A DNA stretch of 64,000 nt, from NCBI GenBank assembly GCA_037074765.1, contig JBAMDO010000189.1, forward strand, positions 44,880 to 108,879. Direction: 5' to 3'. The notes under the pieces were generated by a model. That model saw nothing but the letters and a program-made list of their open reading frames with translations. It had not been told where the DNA came from and made no database searches. A program made the position numbers and the translations under genes. The first letter of the stretch is position 1, and each line of letters opens with the position of its first letter. The DNA comes from Mansonella perstans. Lineage: Eukaryota > Nematoda > Chromadorea > Rhabditida > Onchocercidae. Shown here piece by piece: positions 24,001 to 36,800 of this stretch.

Positions 24001-25129
24001 TGAAGGTTAGTGTAACATTAACTTTTACCAAGTAACATTGAATATTTCAATGAAAAACTTATATTTTTAATTATGACTAAAAATGACTAGTGAAATTTTT
24101 TTGTAATAACTGAACTAACCTTACAGCACTTACTAAAGTCAATAAAATATCAATGAAATAGTCATGAACTCATAGTACTTAATTAAGTAAATAAATTCCG
24201 GTTCTCCTAGCACGATGAAATTGATAATCAGATCTATGTAGCAGGAGCAATTTTTTTTCTCTTCGATCTTGCCATCTCACTTTCACTTCGCATTCCATTA
24301 ATACAACCTGATGATCTACTATGGATGCCTATTTCTGGTATTATTGTGAACTGTACATTAATTAAATTATGCCAGAAGAATATGTACAAAAAGTTTTCGC
24401 AGTAGACCAGTTCGTTTCAAGGCAGCATAACAGATTCATAGATGTTCCAATTCCAATGTGCCTTACACAAGTTGCTGCAACATCGAAGCTGAACGAAATG
24501 CCTAGAAGGGAGGATAAGATACAGCTTTTGCATTTTCCTGGTTATCCATTTATTTTTTGGTATGCCATTTTCTTAAGAGATTGGCGATTTTGGAACTTCT
24601 GGTTGTGATACTGTGATCTTAGATGATTCGATAAGAATTCATAAGAGTAAATTAGCTTTAATTACTGTTATCATATATTTCAAAGCATATAATTCCGATA
24701 CTATGATTTTATTTAGCTAATTCTTACTGATCATACCACTTTTTTTCTCTATTTTTCGAAAACAGAAATGAAATAATCCTAAGATAAGCCTGAGTGATTG
24801 ATCTGTACATGAAGCGAAACCGTATTTTGGTAGTATAGAAAAATAAAACATGTGAAAATTTCAGAACTCTGTACAAATCACATATTAAAACCCTAAATGT
24901 GATTTAAAACCTTAGTAATAGTTAGATGTCTTCATCCTTTTCTCATTCACATGGACATTTTCACATTTCCAACATTTCGAATTTCTCATTAATTAATGAA
25001 TTAATGAGTAATTGATAAAATTCATCTGTTGTTTTTTCTCCAAAAATTTATGTTTCTACACTCTTTTCAGTCATCAGTTATAGCTTTATTTCAATTTACT
25101 GCAAAATAAACTTACAAAATGATTTCAAA
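21099..25129. other. Long intergenic region, AT-rich
   Basis: No supported gene in about 4 kb. Contents are poly-A and poly-T runs, an AAT/AATGAT-type microsatellite at about 23000-23100, and one copy of a dispersed repeat near the right end (24535-24719). The open stretch at 24369-24608 runs into that repeat and is not supported as a gene. A 10-base inverted repeat with arms CTCATTAATT lies near 24985. Confidence 0.6.
24535..24719 (+). repeat. Dispersed repeat, copy A
   Basis: About 185 bases match, with scattered substitutions and small indels, a segment at 35328-35516. Shared landmarks in order are TTATCCATTTATTTTTTG, TTCGATAAGAATTCATAA, TAAATTAGCTTTAATTA and ATTCCGATACT. Both copies are in the same orientation, nearly 11 kb apart and in intergenic DNA. 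Element type is unknown. Confidence 0.88.
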
Positions 25130-25483
25130 TCATTGACGTAACGTACGTCTTCGCGCCTCCTCAGCTGCGATTTGCTGCATAAGTTCGGCGTGAACAGTTT
25201 CTTGTTGCTTTGTTGATATCTCTTTCATGAAATCATGAAGCTCTCGGTTATTTCTTTCCGGTTCTTCTACCATCCATTTCTTGGTCTGAAATATATTATT
25301 CAGCCTGAGCTCATTATTTAAAACTAATCTAAAGGAAATTCATTTGACTATTTTTGAATTGGGAAAATAACTAACATATCGATCTACTACATGCGGTAAG
25401 CTGTAGTACCAATAACAAAAAACCGGCGTTCCAGAAATAGAAGCAAATATAGCTGCATAGTGTTTCCAATTTAATGAAGGCAT
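25130..25483 (-). CDS. Small single-pass membrane protein, two exons
   Basis: Exon 1 is 25483-25376 and exon 2 is 25285-25130 (stop at 25132-25130); donor GTTAGT and acceptor CAG join in phase 0 for 87 residues. The N-terminus reads MPSLNWKHYAAIFASIS, followed by a hydrophobic and aromatic segment (GTPVFCYWYYSLPHVV), then a charged helical tail rich in Glu, Lys, Arg and Gln (KKWMVEEPERNN...EEARRRTLRQ). This layout resembles small inner-membrane mitochondrial proteins, but I cannot name the family. The frame stays open upstream to an acceptor-like TTATAG, so the start could be preceded by a further exon or be a trans-splice site. GC content exceeds the flanks, supporting coding function. Confidence 0.65.
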
Positions 25484-26321
25484 TTTAGATTTTTCACCAG
25501 ATACTCCTTCCTATAATTGCATGTGGCGTAAGTTTCGTCAATAGTACTTCCAAAATAGATCCATGACAACTCTTTCTATATCACCTTCAATTTTAGTTCA
25601 GGCTCCAGTAGCTCTAGGAAATAAGCATTGACTCAACAAAATCAATTTTGCTCCGTTTGACATCATATAAATTGGCAAACAGTCACTTATAAATGGGCAA
25701 TAGATAATATCCAGAAAGTTTATGAGAAAAAGCCCAGATTTTATGAACAAGTATGCAGGCTGTCATAATATCACCATCCAATGAGATCAAATCATAAATT
25801 TAGTATTACCACCGCATTTTTCCTAATCACATTATCCTCTTTCCAACATTATCATTTTATTGGTAGTCTTAATCAGTTGTTTTCTATCTGGTATTGAATT
25901 TATTAGATTTATTTGTAATCAATCAAAGTATTAATATTACTAAATTAAACTATGTTATGAAATGCAATTCAAATTATAATGTTAATCAACAGAACAACAA
26001 AACCACTGTGTGATAAAATATAAGTAAAAGATAAATTTATTTCAAATGCAATTTAAAAAAAAAAAAAGATAAAAAATAATCAAGAAGCATTTGCAATATT
26101 AATTTGGTGGTTATCAAATAAACTCGTCGCAACTCGCAGTCAATAATAAAGAGTAACTTGAACTAAATACTAAGTAACCACAGATTTAGTTGTGGTCATC
26201 AGATAAACTCATCGCAACTCATGGTCACTAAATAATGAGTAACTTGAATTAAAAACGAAGTAATCATACAGTTAAATCATTCTTTTAAAATTGCCAGATC
26301 AAATCGTGAAACGGAGATAGC
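25484..26321. other. Intergenic, with a two-copy tandem repeat
   Basis: AT-rich DNA upstream of the small minus-strand gene. The only structure seen is a roughly 86-bp duplication at 26108-26270, listed separately. Confidence 0.6.
26108..26270. repeat. Tandem duplication, about 86 bp x2
   Basis: Two adjacent diverged copies share GGTTATCAAATAAACTCGTC / GGTCATCAGATAAACTCATC, then GCAACTC and AGAGTAACTTGAA / TGAGTAACTTGAA. The copies differ by about one base in seven. No gene overlaps. Confidence 0.8.
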
Positions 26322-27117
26322 TTAATCAGACATTTCAGTTTTTGGAATAAGGTCGAAAATAAGATTTCATGCGAATTTAGCAGCGGCGCTTCCAAGCTTT
26401 GATAAGAATGAAAGCCCACCACTGTATTCATCCCCACCACGACCTGGCGAAACATTGCGACGTCACACTACAGAATTAGTTTCATCAATGGAAATTAATG
26501 CTTTTTCATCACTTTCCTGTGAACTCAAATCATACAGAAAACCCGGCACCATAACTAGTAATCGTTATGACGAAGAAGTGAGGCAGGAACTTCAAAGTCA
26601 AAATCAGCCTTATAAGTCGAAAACAAAAACAGTAACTTCAGTACGATGCGAAAATGGATTGGAAAATTTCGATGGCCCTGAATTGCAGTATCTAAATCAC
26701 GATAAGGAAATAAATGGTAACCAGATGTTGGAGTTGGATTCGGTTTCTATGGCTTCATCAGTATCTCGTCGAAATAAGGGAAATATAAAAGGTGCTGATA
26801 ATGATTTCGTACACTGAGTGGAAAGACATCCCGATTTGTCAACACAACCAACTGCTGCACCCATTCTTGAAGGTCCGATCACATTGATTCTGTCAAAAAG
26901 CGTAAAACATTTTCATTCTTCAAACGTAGTTCACGACATAAGAAAAGTAGCAGGAAGTGAAGAAATTAACGGAAAGTTTGGTTCTTTTTCAAATTGCTTA
27001 ATATTATTAAAATTATCTTTAAAAAAAATGTTAAAACCGAAATATCGGATTAAATCAATTAAAATATCACAAGGAAATGATAAATTGGAAGCAATTTTCT
27101 GCCATATAAAGTTTTAA
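26322..27117 (+). pseudogene. Interrupted intronless ORF, unknown protein
   Basis: A frame stays open from about 26322 to a TGA at 26815-26817 and then, in the same frame, for another 100 codons to TAA at 27115-27117. No splice sites remove the stop in an obvious way. The first part is hydrophilic and Ser/Pro/Asn rich (NESPPLYSSPPRPGETLRRH) and looks intrinsically disordered; the second starts ERHPDLSTQPTAAPILEG. GC content is above the AT-rich flanks. No start codon context is convincing. It could be a processed pseudogene, a decayed gene, or a last exon of a gene with a stop polymorphism or sequence error. I recognise no domain. Confidence 0.45.
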
Positions 27118-30100
27118 TAAAAAATAAGAAGCAATAAAAAGAGAAACATTGTCAAGTAAATAACGAAAATCGCACAGAAGTGGAAACAGATTCGTCTGAA
27201 AATGACATAAGCTATAGCAGATTGTAAGAGAACCAGTATGCTGATATTATACAGCAAGTTGAATTCAGTACGTAATGGTACAGAAACAAAATGTATAATT
27301 CCAAAATTATAAAACTAAAATATAAAAAAGACTAACAAAACTATAAAATTACAATAAAACTAACTGGAAAAATGGATATGACTGTTTCTTCAGAAGTTTT
27401 TAGGACTTTTTAAAATGCAAACCAAAAAGTTTATTTTTTAATTAAAGTTTTAATGCTTATCTTCAATGATGTATTCAAGTGATCTTCATCTTCATTCTAA
27501 ATACTTTTGGAAGTTCCTATTATAAAAGTGCAATTTTTTTGCATTTCATTATGCATTTTCTCTTCCACATGAACACATAATTTTCAAATTTTAGAATCGT
27601 ATTACGAAAATTATACCTTCAAACAAATTATTCTTCTTGGGCTATATGTATTGAAATGTTTTTTCTTTATTTTAATCATATGAATTGTAATATGGCGAAG
27701 CCAACAAAAAATAAGTTTGCATTTTGTGCATACTATTTTATTGCAACCATCCAATCTTTTGTGAAAAAAAAAACATTAAATCTAAAAAGCATTCAATGAA
27801 CAAATGCATTAAGAATGGTCGAGCAATGGTACCATATTTAACAAGTGGTTAATTTACATTTTTTTTTAAAAGAACTGCTTAGCTAAACGTTTTACGATCT
27901 AGTTATTTATTCCTTGGTGTCAGAACAAATCAAAGAAATCAAGGTATTTCTAAACTAATCCTTTCAGCATGTCAGCGAACAAATATACAAGAACGACGAC
28001 CAGCAAATATACAAGACCATTCATTAGTTAAAATTATTACAAGTCTGCGATCCTTTATTTCATGGTTTGTTGTGTGTGACAACAATGCAACATGTGTGCG
28101 ACGACGTTGCAACAGATGTTTCTCGTGTAGTGTTAATAATGATTGGTAGGATCGTTGTTGGAGGTGTTGTTGTTTCCCAAAAAAAATACGTTATTAAATA
28201 AGCCAATTACTATAGAATTTGTTCTAAAAAAAAACAGAGAGAAAAATACTATGTCAAAATTATTGTTAATAAACTGCATTTTAATAAAATTTTCACATGA
28301 ATAATTTCATCAATCATTCATTTCATACTAGTTAATAAGTATTTGAGAATAAATTTTACTGGCTTATTTAATAAATCATTTCTTCTTTTCATATACGATT
28401 CTTCTATATAGATAATTGTTCTATATGATAATGCAAAGATGAGAATATCAGTGAGTGATAAGTAATGAGAGATACAGATCAAGAAAAAACATAAGTTACG
28501 TGCAGAATCGAGATATCAATAAGTAAGGAAGATTAGAAAAGATTGATAAAATGATTGATGAAAAAAATAAAATTTCGTTCTCATAAATGAAAGAAGTATG
28601 GCTATTATCATAAATTTAATTCAATGTTTGACTATATTCTATGGGAATATACGTGGAATTAGAGAATATGCTTACGGACATATAGTATGATTAACACGTG
28701 ACATTTGTGCTTCTTTTTACGGTGTAAGATGAGGATAATTCTGATGAAACGTGATAGGCATCGTGATATGAATGGAAGGGAAAAAAAAACGAACTTGAAA
28801 ATAATTTTAAAGGAATTTGGAAATAATCTCGTAAAATCAAAAATAAAAACAAAATAAGAAGTTCCATCAAGCATTTTTATTTCAGTGTTGTAATGCATTG
28901 TAAGAAAATTTCCAAGGATACTAATAAGAAAAGAAAATGAACATCAACTTCAGGTACATCGTGGCGTCATGCCTTGAAATAGGGAGCCTGAGAAGCTGAT
29001 GAAATTGACTATTGGCCTGGTATGTTGTTGCTCACATCATCCATAGAATTTCAGGAAATAGCTGGATAATTTCTGGATTTATTTGTAATCGTTAACATTT
29101 AAGTATTACCTGTGGTGTAATGAAGTTAATCCAGAAGTTTACATGTCTTCAACATGATCACAAATTTTTGCGGTCATTTCGAAGGTTTCATGAGATTGCT
29201 CCTCAGATGTAAAAGATATCACTGTATTGTTTTACTCAACAGCTCTTATAATCAGTTGAGAAAGTTATACAACCTTCTTTATTTTTTTTCTTATCAGTTT
29301 TCTTTGATTCTTCCCAAAAAAAAAAAAAATTATGTTCTTTATAAACCAAAATATTTTCTTTTATTGATTAGCCAAGCTTAATTTTAGAATTTTCGTCAGA
29401 ATTCTAATTACTGCATCTAAATATATAGCTATCGAATAAACTGGTCACAGTATCCAAGACACACAATACAAATAGTGTAAATTCTATGATGAATGACAGT
29501 AGTTATTCATATATTTTTGCTGAGAATATTATTCGTATTTTACCAATTTTACAACTATAAAATTCGATAAGTTTCACTACTATGAAATTCACCAATGTGT
29601 AAGATCAGATGAATGTGAAATTACTTCCTTATATCTTCGCTAACGGGAGAATATTGAACTAAGATTGCGAGTTGATATGTGATTTCTAAACTATGTGCTA
29701 AAAACTAAACTTTAAACTATAGCTTTCTGTTTGCAGTGATCACGTGATTATTTTGTTCATTTGAATTGCTAAGCATTTCGAGTGTTTGCTCATGTCATTC
29801 ACAACAACTCTCATTTATCACTCTTATCACTTTTTTCTTATTTTTCTATCTGCCTGGCGAATTTTGTTTGATCAGGGATCAGTTAGATTTTTTAGTTATA
29901 GCAGAGATCAAGGTTCAAAAAAAAAACATTTCGTACCTGTAGTATAATCCTGCATCTTGAATAAACCTTGTCAGGGAATTAAAGTATATTTTAAAAATAA
30001 ACAAAAAAGAAAATGCTTTATTTTGTTTTCTATTTACTGCTTCCAATGGACTATTGCTGTGTGTATGTGCTCGACTAACCGATTGGTGCTCTAACTTGCG

Positions 30101-32023
30101 CATAAATTTTTGTTGATTTTTTTTTTGAATTTATTTAATTTTTGAATTTTTTGTTGGTTTTTATTCATTGATATTTATTGATCACAGCAATCCATTTAAT
30201 TTATTAATTTCATATGTATCGCTATACCTTAACGCTTTTCAATCATGCTAATGTTATTAAGCATTACCGTAGTAATTAATAGCAACTCGACAGTGATAAT
30301 TTATTCTCTTATGATATTGATTAAAAAGCTTTGCTCATATTCCTACATGTTGGCAAGGTATATTGAGTTACATCACACTCATCTGATCTCCTAAATCAAT
30401 AAAATTTCATGAGATGAAAAGTACGAAATCGTGGATAGCAATATTGAAAGTAATTTTTGGATGATATTCTCAGGCGTTGTCACCAGATAGATAATGTTGA
30501 ATCAAAATCTAATAATCGGATTTTATATATCCATATGTTATCGTATATCTTTATATGGTATTGTTATTTGCGAAAGAAAAAAAACGCAATCATACATGAT
30601 ACGATCTTTATTTAAACAAGAGAAAACAGTAAATTTAAAAGAAATGTTTCCTGTTATTTTCCAGGCTGTTTTAAGCTTGGCTAATTTTGCTCAGTTATTC
30701 TGCTTCGAATCCAAATGTTTACTATTTCTTTTTGATGTTGTTATCTTTGGTCTATATGATTGATTGGTTGTTTAATGTTTACGTTTTTCGTACTAGGATT
30801 ATTTCAGGGTTCCTTCTGAACTTCCTTTTGATATTAATTGATTAGAAAATGGAATGAAATACAGAATCGGAAAAGTTTTTTGTGATCAAAGGCAGCGACA
30901 TTGCTCCGAGATTTATTTATTTATTAATTCGATTAACTTTTCACTAATTGCAGCTGAATCTATTACTAGTTGGCAATAGGCTATGAAAGGAAATATTCGA
31001 AACAACTTTACGTAATTAACATTTTGAGCTATTTTTGTATGGTGAATCTTTATCAAAGATATCTTAATTTCGAACAGACGAACTTTGGATGTAATAGTAT
31101 GTTTTTTTTTTTCTTACTCTATCTTTATATAATCATTGGAAATTTATTTGAATAATAATTTAGTGAATGAGCTCCTGCTGCTTTTTTCTGTAAAAATAGA
31201 GTTTTGTTACATAATGATGTTCAATCGTAAATCATTATTTATTCAAAAAGCGTAATTGTAGTACTGGTGTAATTTAGTTGCATCATTATAAGATTTTTTG
31301 TAAAAGATGCAGCAGTTGATTAAAAGCAATTAGGATTTTGAACCATAATTTTTATACTGACTTGCGCTTATTCTCACGCAGTGACCTATTAACTCATGTA
31401 ACTCCAGCATGTAACTCCAGTATGTAACCTTCTATCTGTCAATTTTTAAAGTCGATTTTCTGGAAGTATACCACTGCTATTTTTGTTATAGTAAATGTTA
31501 GTCCATATTTGGTTGAATATGAATTTATTTTGTTTTGATTTATGAATAGGATCATTAGCATGTTACAATTGGGACCTACAGTGCCTGTTTTCTTAAACTT
31601 TTGTTGTTCATTCTCTACATGCAGTACAATACTTTCGAATAATTTTAATTAGCATTTGTTCTCTGAAAATATTTTTTAATTGAGAAATCTCATTTAAATA
31701 TAATGTGTTTACATAGTGCTTGTTGTTTTGTTTCATTATTCCTTAAATGCATCTTATTTGCTCACCTTTCTAGTTTCATTTACGTTTTTCGCTTTTAATT
31801 CCAGTTTTTTTTTTGTATCGCTTTTAATTTCAGTTTGTGCGAACTACTGAGAATTGCTGGTTAGCTGCTGGTTATGTGAATTGTTGTTCGAGGAGATCAA
31901 AGCAAAAACGATATAATAACATTCTGTCAGGTGAAAGAATCAGATAAGTTGGTACTGTAATAGTAGTCTGACGAATAACAATATTGTTAAATGCTTTGCA
32001 AGTAATTGTGACCGAGAAAAGTT
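27118..32023. other. Large intergenic region, nothing recognised
   Basis: About 4.9 kb of AT-rich sequence with poly-A and poly-T tracts and only short, compositionally biased ORFs. Slightly richer stretches at 28000-28170 (repeated ACAAATATACAAGA, TGTGTG) and 31380-31430 (two copies of ATGTAACTCCAG) are simple repeats. No RNA gene was recognised. Confidence 0.55.
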
Positions 32024-34105
32024 ATGGATTCGAAAGACAAATTGAATCCAGTGGCAGTTCCGAATGTTGTAAAGTTTGCGTTTGGTGGAACCGCAGGGTA
32101 GGTAATTCTTCTACTTAAAAGCATTTCTTATTGTTTTTGCTCACATATCCTTGTTTTTCTGTCTGTGCAAATTTCAGAAAAATTGGAAATTCACTGAGAT
32201 TCACTGTTCTGTAATAAAATTTAAGATTTCATAAAACAAATTCCGTAAATATTTTGAGTATTTGATTTTTCAGGATGGGTGCTACTTTGTTAGTGCACCC
32301 CTTGGATTTGCTGAAAAATCGCATGCAGCTTAGTGGATTAGCTGGTAAAAAAGAGTCACGTTCAACTTTACACGTCCTAAAAAATATTGTAAGAAATGAG
32401 GGCTTTTTCGCGCTTTATGGAGGCCTTTCTGCTGGTCTTCTGCGTCAGGCTACTTATACGACAACTCGCCTTGGCATCTATACTTGGCTATTTGATCAAT
32501 TAACGAGGTTGGTTTTCTTCAATGCAAAGAAATAGAAGAAGCTTATTTCGATGTCTCTCTGTTTATTTCGAAACACAATTAATTGTCGAACTGCCGATTC
32601 TAGGTTAATTCTAGTTTTATTTCCAAAAACATTAAGCAGCTGATTTCCCTAAAGTTAGGCTCTTTCACGTCGACATTATTTTTTCGAAATATCATTTGGG
32701 ATATCGAAATATCATTTGCTATCCCTTGCATTCTGTAATCGCTTATTTATCAGATTTCGAAAATCTTGATTTAAAATAATTTGAAGAGATGGAAAAACAA
32801 TTAATTTTGCAACAAAGGCTGTTATCGGTTTAACTGCTGGTGCTGTTGGATCATTCATTGGTACCCCCGCAGAAGTAGCACTTGTTCGAATGTGCATCGA
32901 TGGCCGGTAAATTCTTGTTCATTGAAAGATAGAATTAGAAAAGTATGGCCACATTACATAGTACGGTAAACCCATGTGAATTCCTGCTGGTACTATAATT
33001 GGACCTAGTGTCATAACATGGCTAACGGTTCAACAATTTCTTCTCAGTTCTTTATTTTTTCTTTAACATGGCTAACGATTCAATAATTTTCTCTCAGTTC
33101 TTCTTTATTTAATTTCTTCCCTGTTCTTTATTTATTTAGTTCTTTATTTAGATGGTCTAGTTTTTTGTAACAAATCCTGTTTAATTTGCCTTTAACTCTC
33201 TAAATAAAGACCCTTCCATACCTCACAATGTCTATTTTATTAATTATATCACCAAAGCACTTTATCCTTGAGGCTTTCGCCGGAACAACGGCGAAATTAT
33301 AAAAATGTTTTGGATGCGTTGGTGTGTGTTGTCCGAAAAGAAGGAATTTTCACGCTATGGAGAGTAAGTACATTTGTCGTAGTCCGTATATGTTCTTTGT
33401 GGAATTTCGTTTTTCTCAAAAAGATGGAAATAAATTCATTTACTGAATTTACATTTACAGGGATGTGGACCAACTGTTCTTCGGGCAATGACAGTAAATG
33501 CAACACAACTAGCTACCTACTCGCAAAGTAAGGAAGCATTATTGTTCATTAAACTTTTCGAAGAAGGCATGATATTGCAATTCGCGGCTTCAATGATAAG
33601 TGGCCTTGCGACAGCTTTAGTTTCAATGCCGATCGATATTGCTAAAACAAGGTTAATCGGTTTATTTGCTCGAAAATTGATTTTTTTGAGAGTTCTATTA
33701 GTGGTTTTCATTTGAATTTACATATCTAATATTTTCTCAGCAATATACTTATCGGCGTAACCCCAATGAGTATATTTACCAAATAAATTTACTCCATGGT
33801 GAACTGAAATGGAGTAAATTTTGATCTAATATTAGTAGCAAATTGGTTGATAATGATAACATGAGAGCTTCTTTAGGGTACAGAATATGCGTATAATAGA
33901 TGGGAAGCCAGAATATAGTGGTATGTTGGATGTATGGTCTAAAGTTATACGTCGTGAGGGATTTTTCTCGTTGTGGAAAGGTTTTACGCCTTATTATTTC
34001 CGCATTGGCCCGCATACAATGCTCACATTTATCATACTGGAACAACTCAATGCAGCTTATTTCAAGCATATTTTAGGTGTCGCACAAATTCGAAATACCC
34101 TTTAA
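32024..34105 (+). CDS. misc-1: Mitochondrial 2-oxoglutarate/malate carrier
   Basis: SLC25A11-type carrier of the inner mitochondrial membrane, exchanging 2-oxoglutarate for malate in the malate-aspartate shuttle. Exons: 32024-32097, 32274-32507, 32787-32906, 33273-33363, 33461-33651, 33877-34105; 312 residues, near the 314 of the human protein. Three carrier repeats are visible with their signature helices: HPLDLLKNRMQ, TPAEVALVRM and MPIDIAKTRVQNM. Other family-specific strings are GGLSAGLLRQATYTTTRLG, VNATQLATYSQSK and KGFTPYYFRIGPHTMLTF. All junctions preserve frame. The ATG at 32024 gives MDSKDKLNPVAVPN before the first helix, typical in length. AATAAA lies at 34135. The worm symbol misc-1 is used because the sequence is the nematode-type orthologue. 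Confidence 0.95.
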
Positions 34106-35327
34106 AAAGGAGAAAATAACACAAACATTTTCTAAATAAATTTCACCAAGGTAAATATATTTAATTCTTCGTATTATCGATCTTCCTATTATCGTACTTC
34201 ATGGTAGCTGAAACTCTGGCCGAACAACCACTCGGTTATCCCAGACCTGGCCATCCAAGCAGCTAAAAATGCCCGAACTAATACAATTAGCAGTTTTTCT
34301 TTACTGTTCAGGATAGTTTATAACATATGATATACTGATTTACTAATTCGTCACAATGGATCGGCAAGTTGCTTGGCTGATTTCATAACTTGTTGAATTG
34401 AGCCAAAATTGATGTGCCATCGGCAAAATCGGTGAAGCGGAAAATTTGCTAAAATTTTTACCTATGTAATTGTTTAGCCTAGTGTATGCTGCACTTGATC
34501 TTAATTTAATTTAACGTAAGTTGAAGAATGCTTTAAATAGCTTGCTTTTTAAGTGCACATTTCTTGTCTATTCCTCATAGTTATGGCTTTCTCTTTCTTT
34601 CATTGATTTTACTGGTGGTCAATAAAAGTTGCTTATATAATTATTTAAATATATTTTTAGAATTTCACTTACTTGTTTAAAATCATATTTCCTGTCTTAT
34701 TATTTATGCGATATTGTGAACATTTAAAGAACTAGATCTGCAATTTATTTATGATGGTTGTAAAATCTCTTGCATTCTCCTCTTTATCTTTTCCTCAGCC
34801 ATTCCGATGAACTCAGGTACAGTATTTTGTCTTTATTGTGACCCTAAGACCTCTTATGTTTACTTTGCTTTATTATTTTTATCTTAATTATTCCAATGAA
34901 TGCGTTCAGTGAAATTGGCCAATGAAAAAAACTCATTTACTTTTACTGTTTGCTGCTGTTTTTATTGTAACATGGTATTTGTTTTGTTAACGGTTTAAAG
35001 TATATTTGTTGACACATTGTTTTGATCATTTTAAATTTCTCGTGAAAAATCAATTAGATTAAAATAGCAAACTAATGACTCATTGAAGGGAAAATGATTC
35101 TGTAATAGGATTTCTGTCTTACTTGCACACACACATCCTGAAATGTTTTTTTTTTTGACCGCAGGTCGTTTATTTTGCTGGCTTAGAAAAATTGTCCACA
35201 TATTGGCACTGAAAAAATTTTTAGCTTGCTTGTTTGATGTAATCTAGAGAGAAGTATCATACTAACAAAGTATAGGGAGAGTAGTACAATTTTTAAATGC
35301 AATCCATATACAGGTAAAGTAAGGGAA

Positions 35328-35516
35328 TTCCTGATTATCCATTTATTTTTTGAAATGCTATTCTCTTAAAAGATTGGCAATTTTGAAATTTCTAATTGTA
35401 ACACACTGTGTGATCTTAGATGGTTCGATAAGAATTCATAATTAGTAAATTAGCTTTAATTATTACTATATATTTCAAAGCAATATGATTCCGATACTCT
35501 ATGATCTTTATTTAGA
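35328..35516 (+). repeat. Dispersed repeat, copy B
   Basis: Second copy of the element at 24535-24719, same strand, with small deletions and substitutions. It begins TTCCTGATTATCCATTTATT and ends near CTCTATGATCTTTATTTAG. No target-site duplication or terminal repeats were evident by eye. Confidence 0.88.
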
Positions 35517-35724
35517 AAGAAATAGAAATCATAGCAAATTAAATAATTAGATAAGTTTAGTTAAGTTTAATTAAAGCAAAACGATGCATAATTTTTCCGA
35601 ATTTGTTGCATAATTTGTTAATTTGATTTCGATTAACAACAGTAGAGGGAAAAAATAAGACAGAAAAATGTGATGTAAGTTTGGAAAAAAAATGGACATA
35701 TCTTCAATGCAATCAACAAACATC

Positions 35725-35850
35725 CTAATCTGGAATTGTTAAGTAAATATCAGGTAATGCCTAGCCTTGGAAATGTTAGGTCACTATTAGATAATGCCTA
35801 ACCTTGAAACTGTTAGGTCAATATCAGGGAATGCCTAATCTACTTGTTTC
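35725..35850. repeat. Diverged 37-bp tandem repeat, about 3 copies
   Basis: The unit runs from CCTAACCTTGAAACTGTTAG through GTCAATATCAGGGAATG. Three successive copies differ at several positions, with a partial fourth. Period is 37 bases, the same length as the array at 7151-7372 although the sequences are unrelated. Confidence 0.8.
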
Positions 35851-36448
35851 TTTACATGACTATTGTTAGCTGACAATAAAATTTTGCAGATATTTGAAGA
35901 AAATAAACCTACCTATGTGTAAATCTCAGGTAGCTAGTATTTGTGAAACGATTATTCGAAAAATCGTGCTAAACAAATGGATACTAAACTACAAGTTCAC
36001 AGGTTCATTAAACATTTCCTCCAATTTATTCATATCATTTTTGTTTTTACCAAATAGCTGAACAATGTTCACATTAATTCTGTCACTCATTAATTATTAA
36101 TAAATTGATTAATGTAATTAATTGAATGAAATCACAAATTAGACGAGCTGGAAATTGGGCAATACTGTAAAAGAAAGGAAACTAATTCAGAAAATCAAAT
36201 ATTTCCAAATATCTTTATCTAATAATCTTTAATTAATATTAATTAAAATTTACTCAAGGTGGGCAAACAGTTTAAAAATAATAGCATCAAAAAGAAGATT
36301 TACTGAATTGAATTGAATATTGTCGTACCAACTGCTAACGAAAGAGTACTGCTAAAGCTATCTCATGTTGGATGCCAACTGCAGATATCTAAAGCGACAA
36401 GTCATGTGGGAATACCGGTAGCACGTATTTAAAGTAAGAAGGTTATAT

Positions 36449-36800
36449 AGTAAGTATCTGAAGTGATCACTTCATGTAGGATATTTTAAATTGACGCATA
36501 AATTCAGTTATACGTAAAGCATATGAGTTAATTAAAACATGTACGTGAATTATTGTCAATTAGTTTACAATATTTTACGTAAAGTCTTGCTCATTAAAGA
36601 TTTTTTTAATTGCTTTTTTCTTTTGGACTACCAACAGTAAGTATCTGAAGTAACCACGTCACGTGGAATATTCTAAATTAATGCTTAAATTCAGTTATAC
36701 ATAGAATATTTGCGATGAGCTAGTGAAAACAGATGTGGATTATTGTCAAATAGTTTACATTATTTTACTTAAAGTCTTGCTCATTAAAATTTTTTTTTTT
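36449..36800. repeat. Tandem duplication, about 187 bp x2
   Basis: Copy 1 starts at 36449 and copy 2 at 36636, both with AGTAAGTATCTGAAGT. Both end in AAAGTCTTGCTCATTAAA followed by a T run. Divergence is roughly 15 percent by eye. It lies about 0.4 kb upstream of DJ-1. Confidence 0.85.

Noticed and set aside
24369..24608. 79-codon frame in the intergenic region
   Set aside because: Its second half lies in the dispersed repeat whose other copy is not open, so the frame is most likely accidental.
24979..25006. Short hairpin with arms CTCATTAATT
   Set aside because: Ten-base AT-rich arms with a four-base loop are common by chance; it has no T-run or precursor-like length to suggest a small RNA.
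30494..30763. 89-codon frame
   Set aside because: No family resemblance, AT-rich biased composition and no exon partners.
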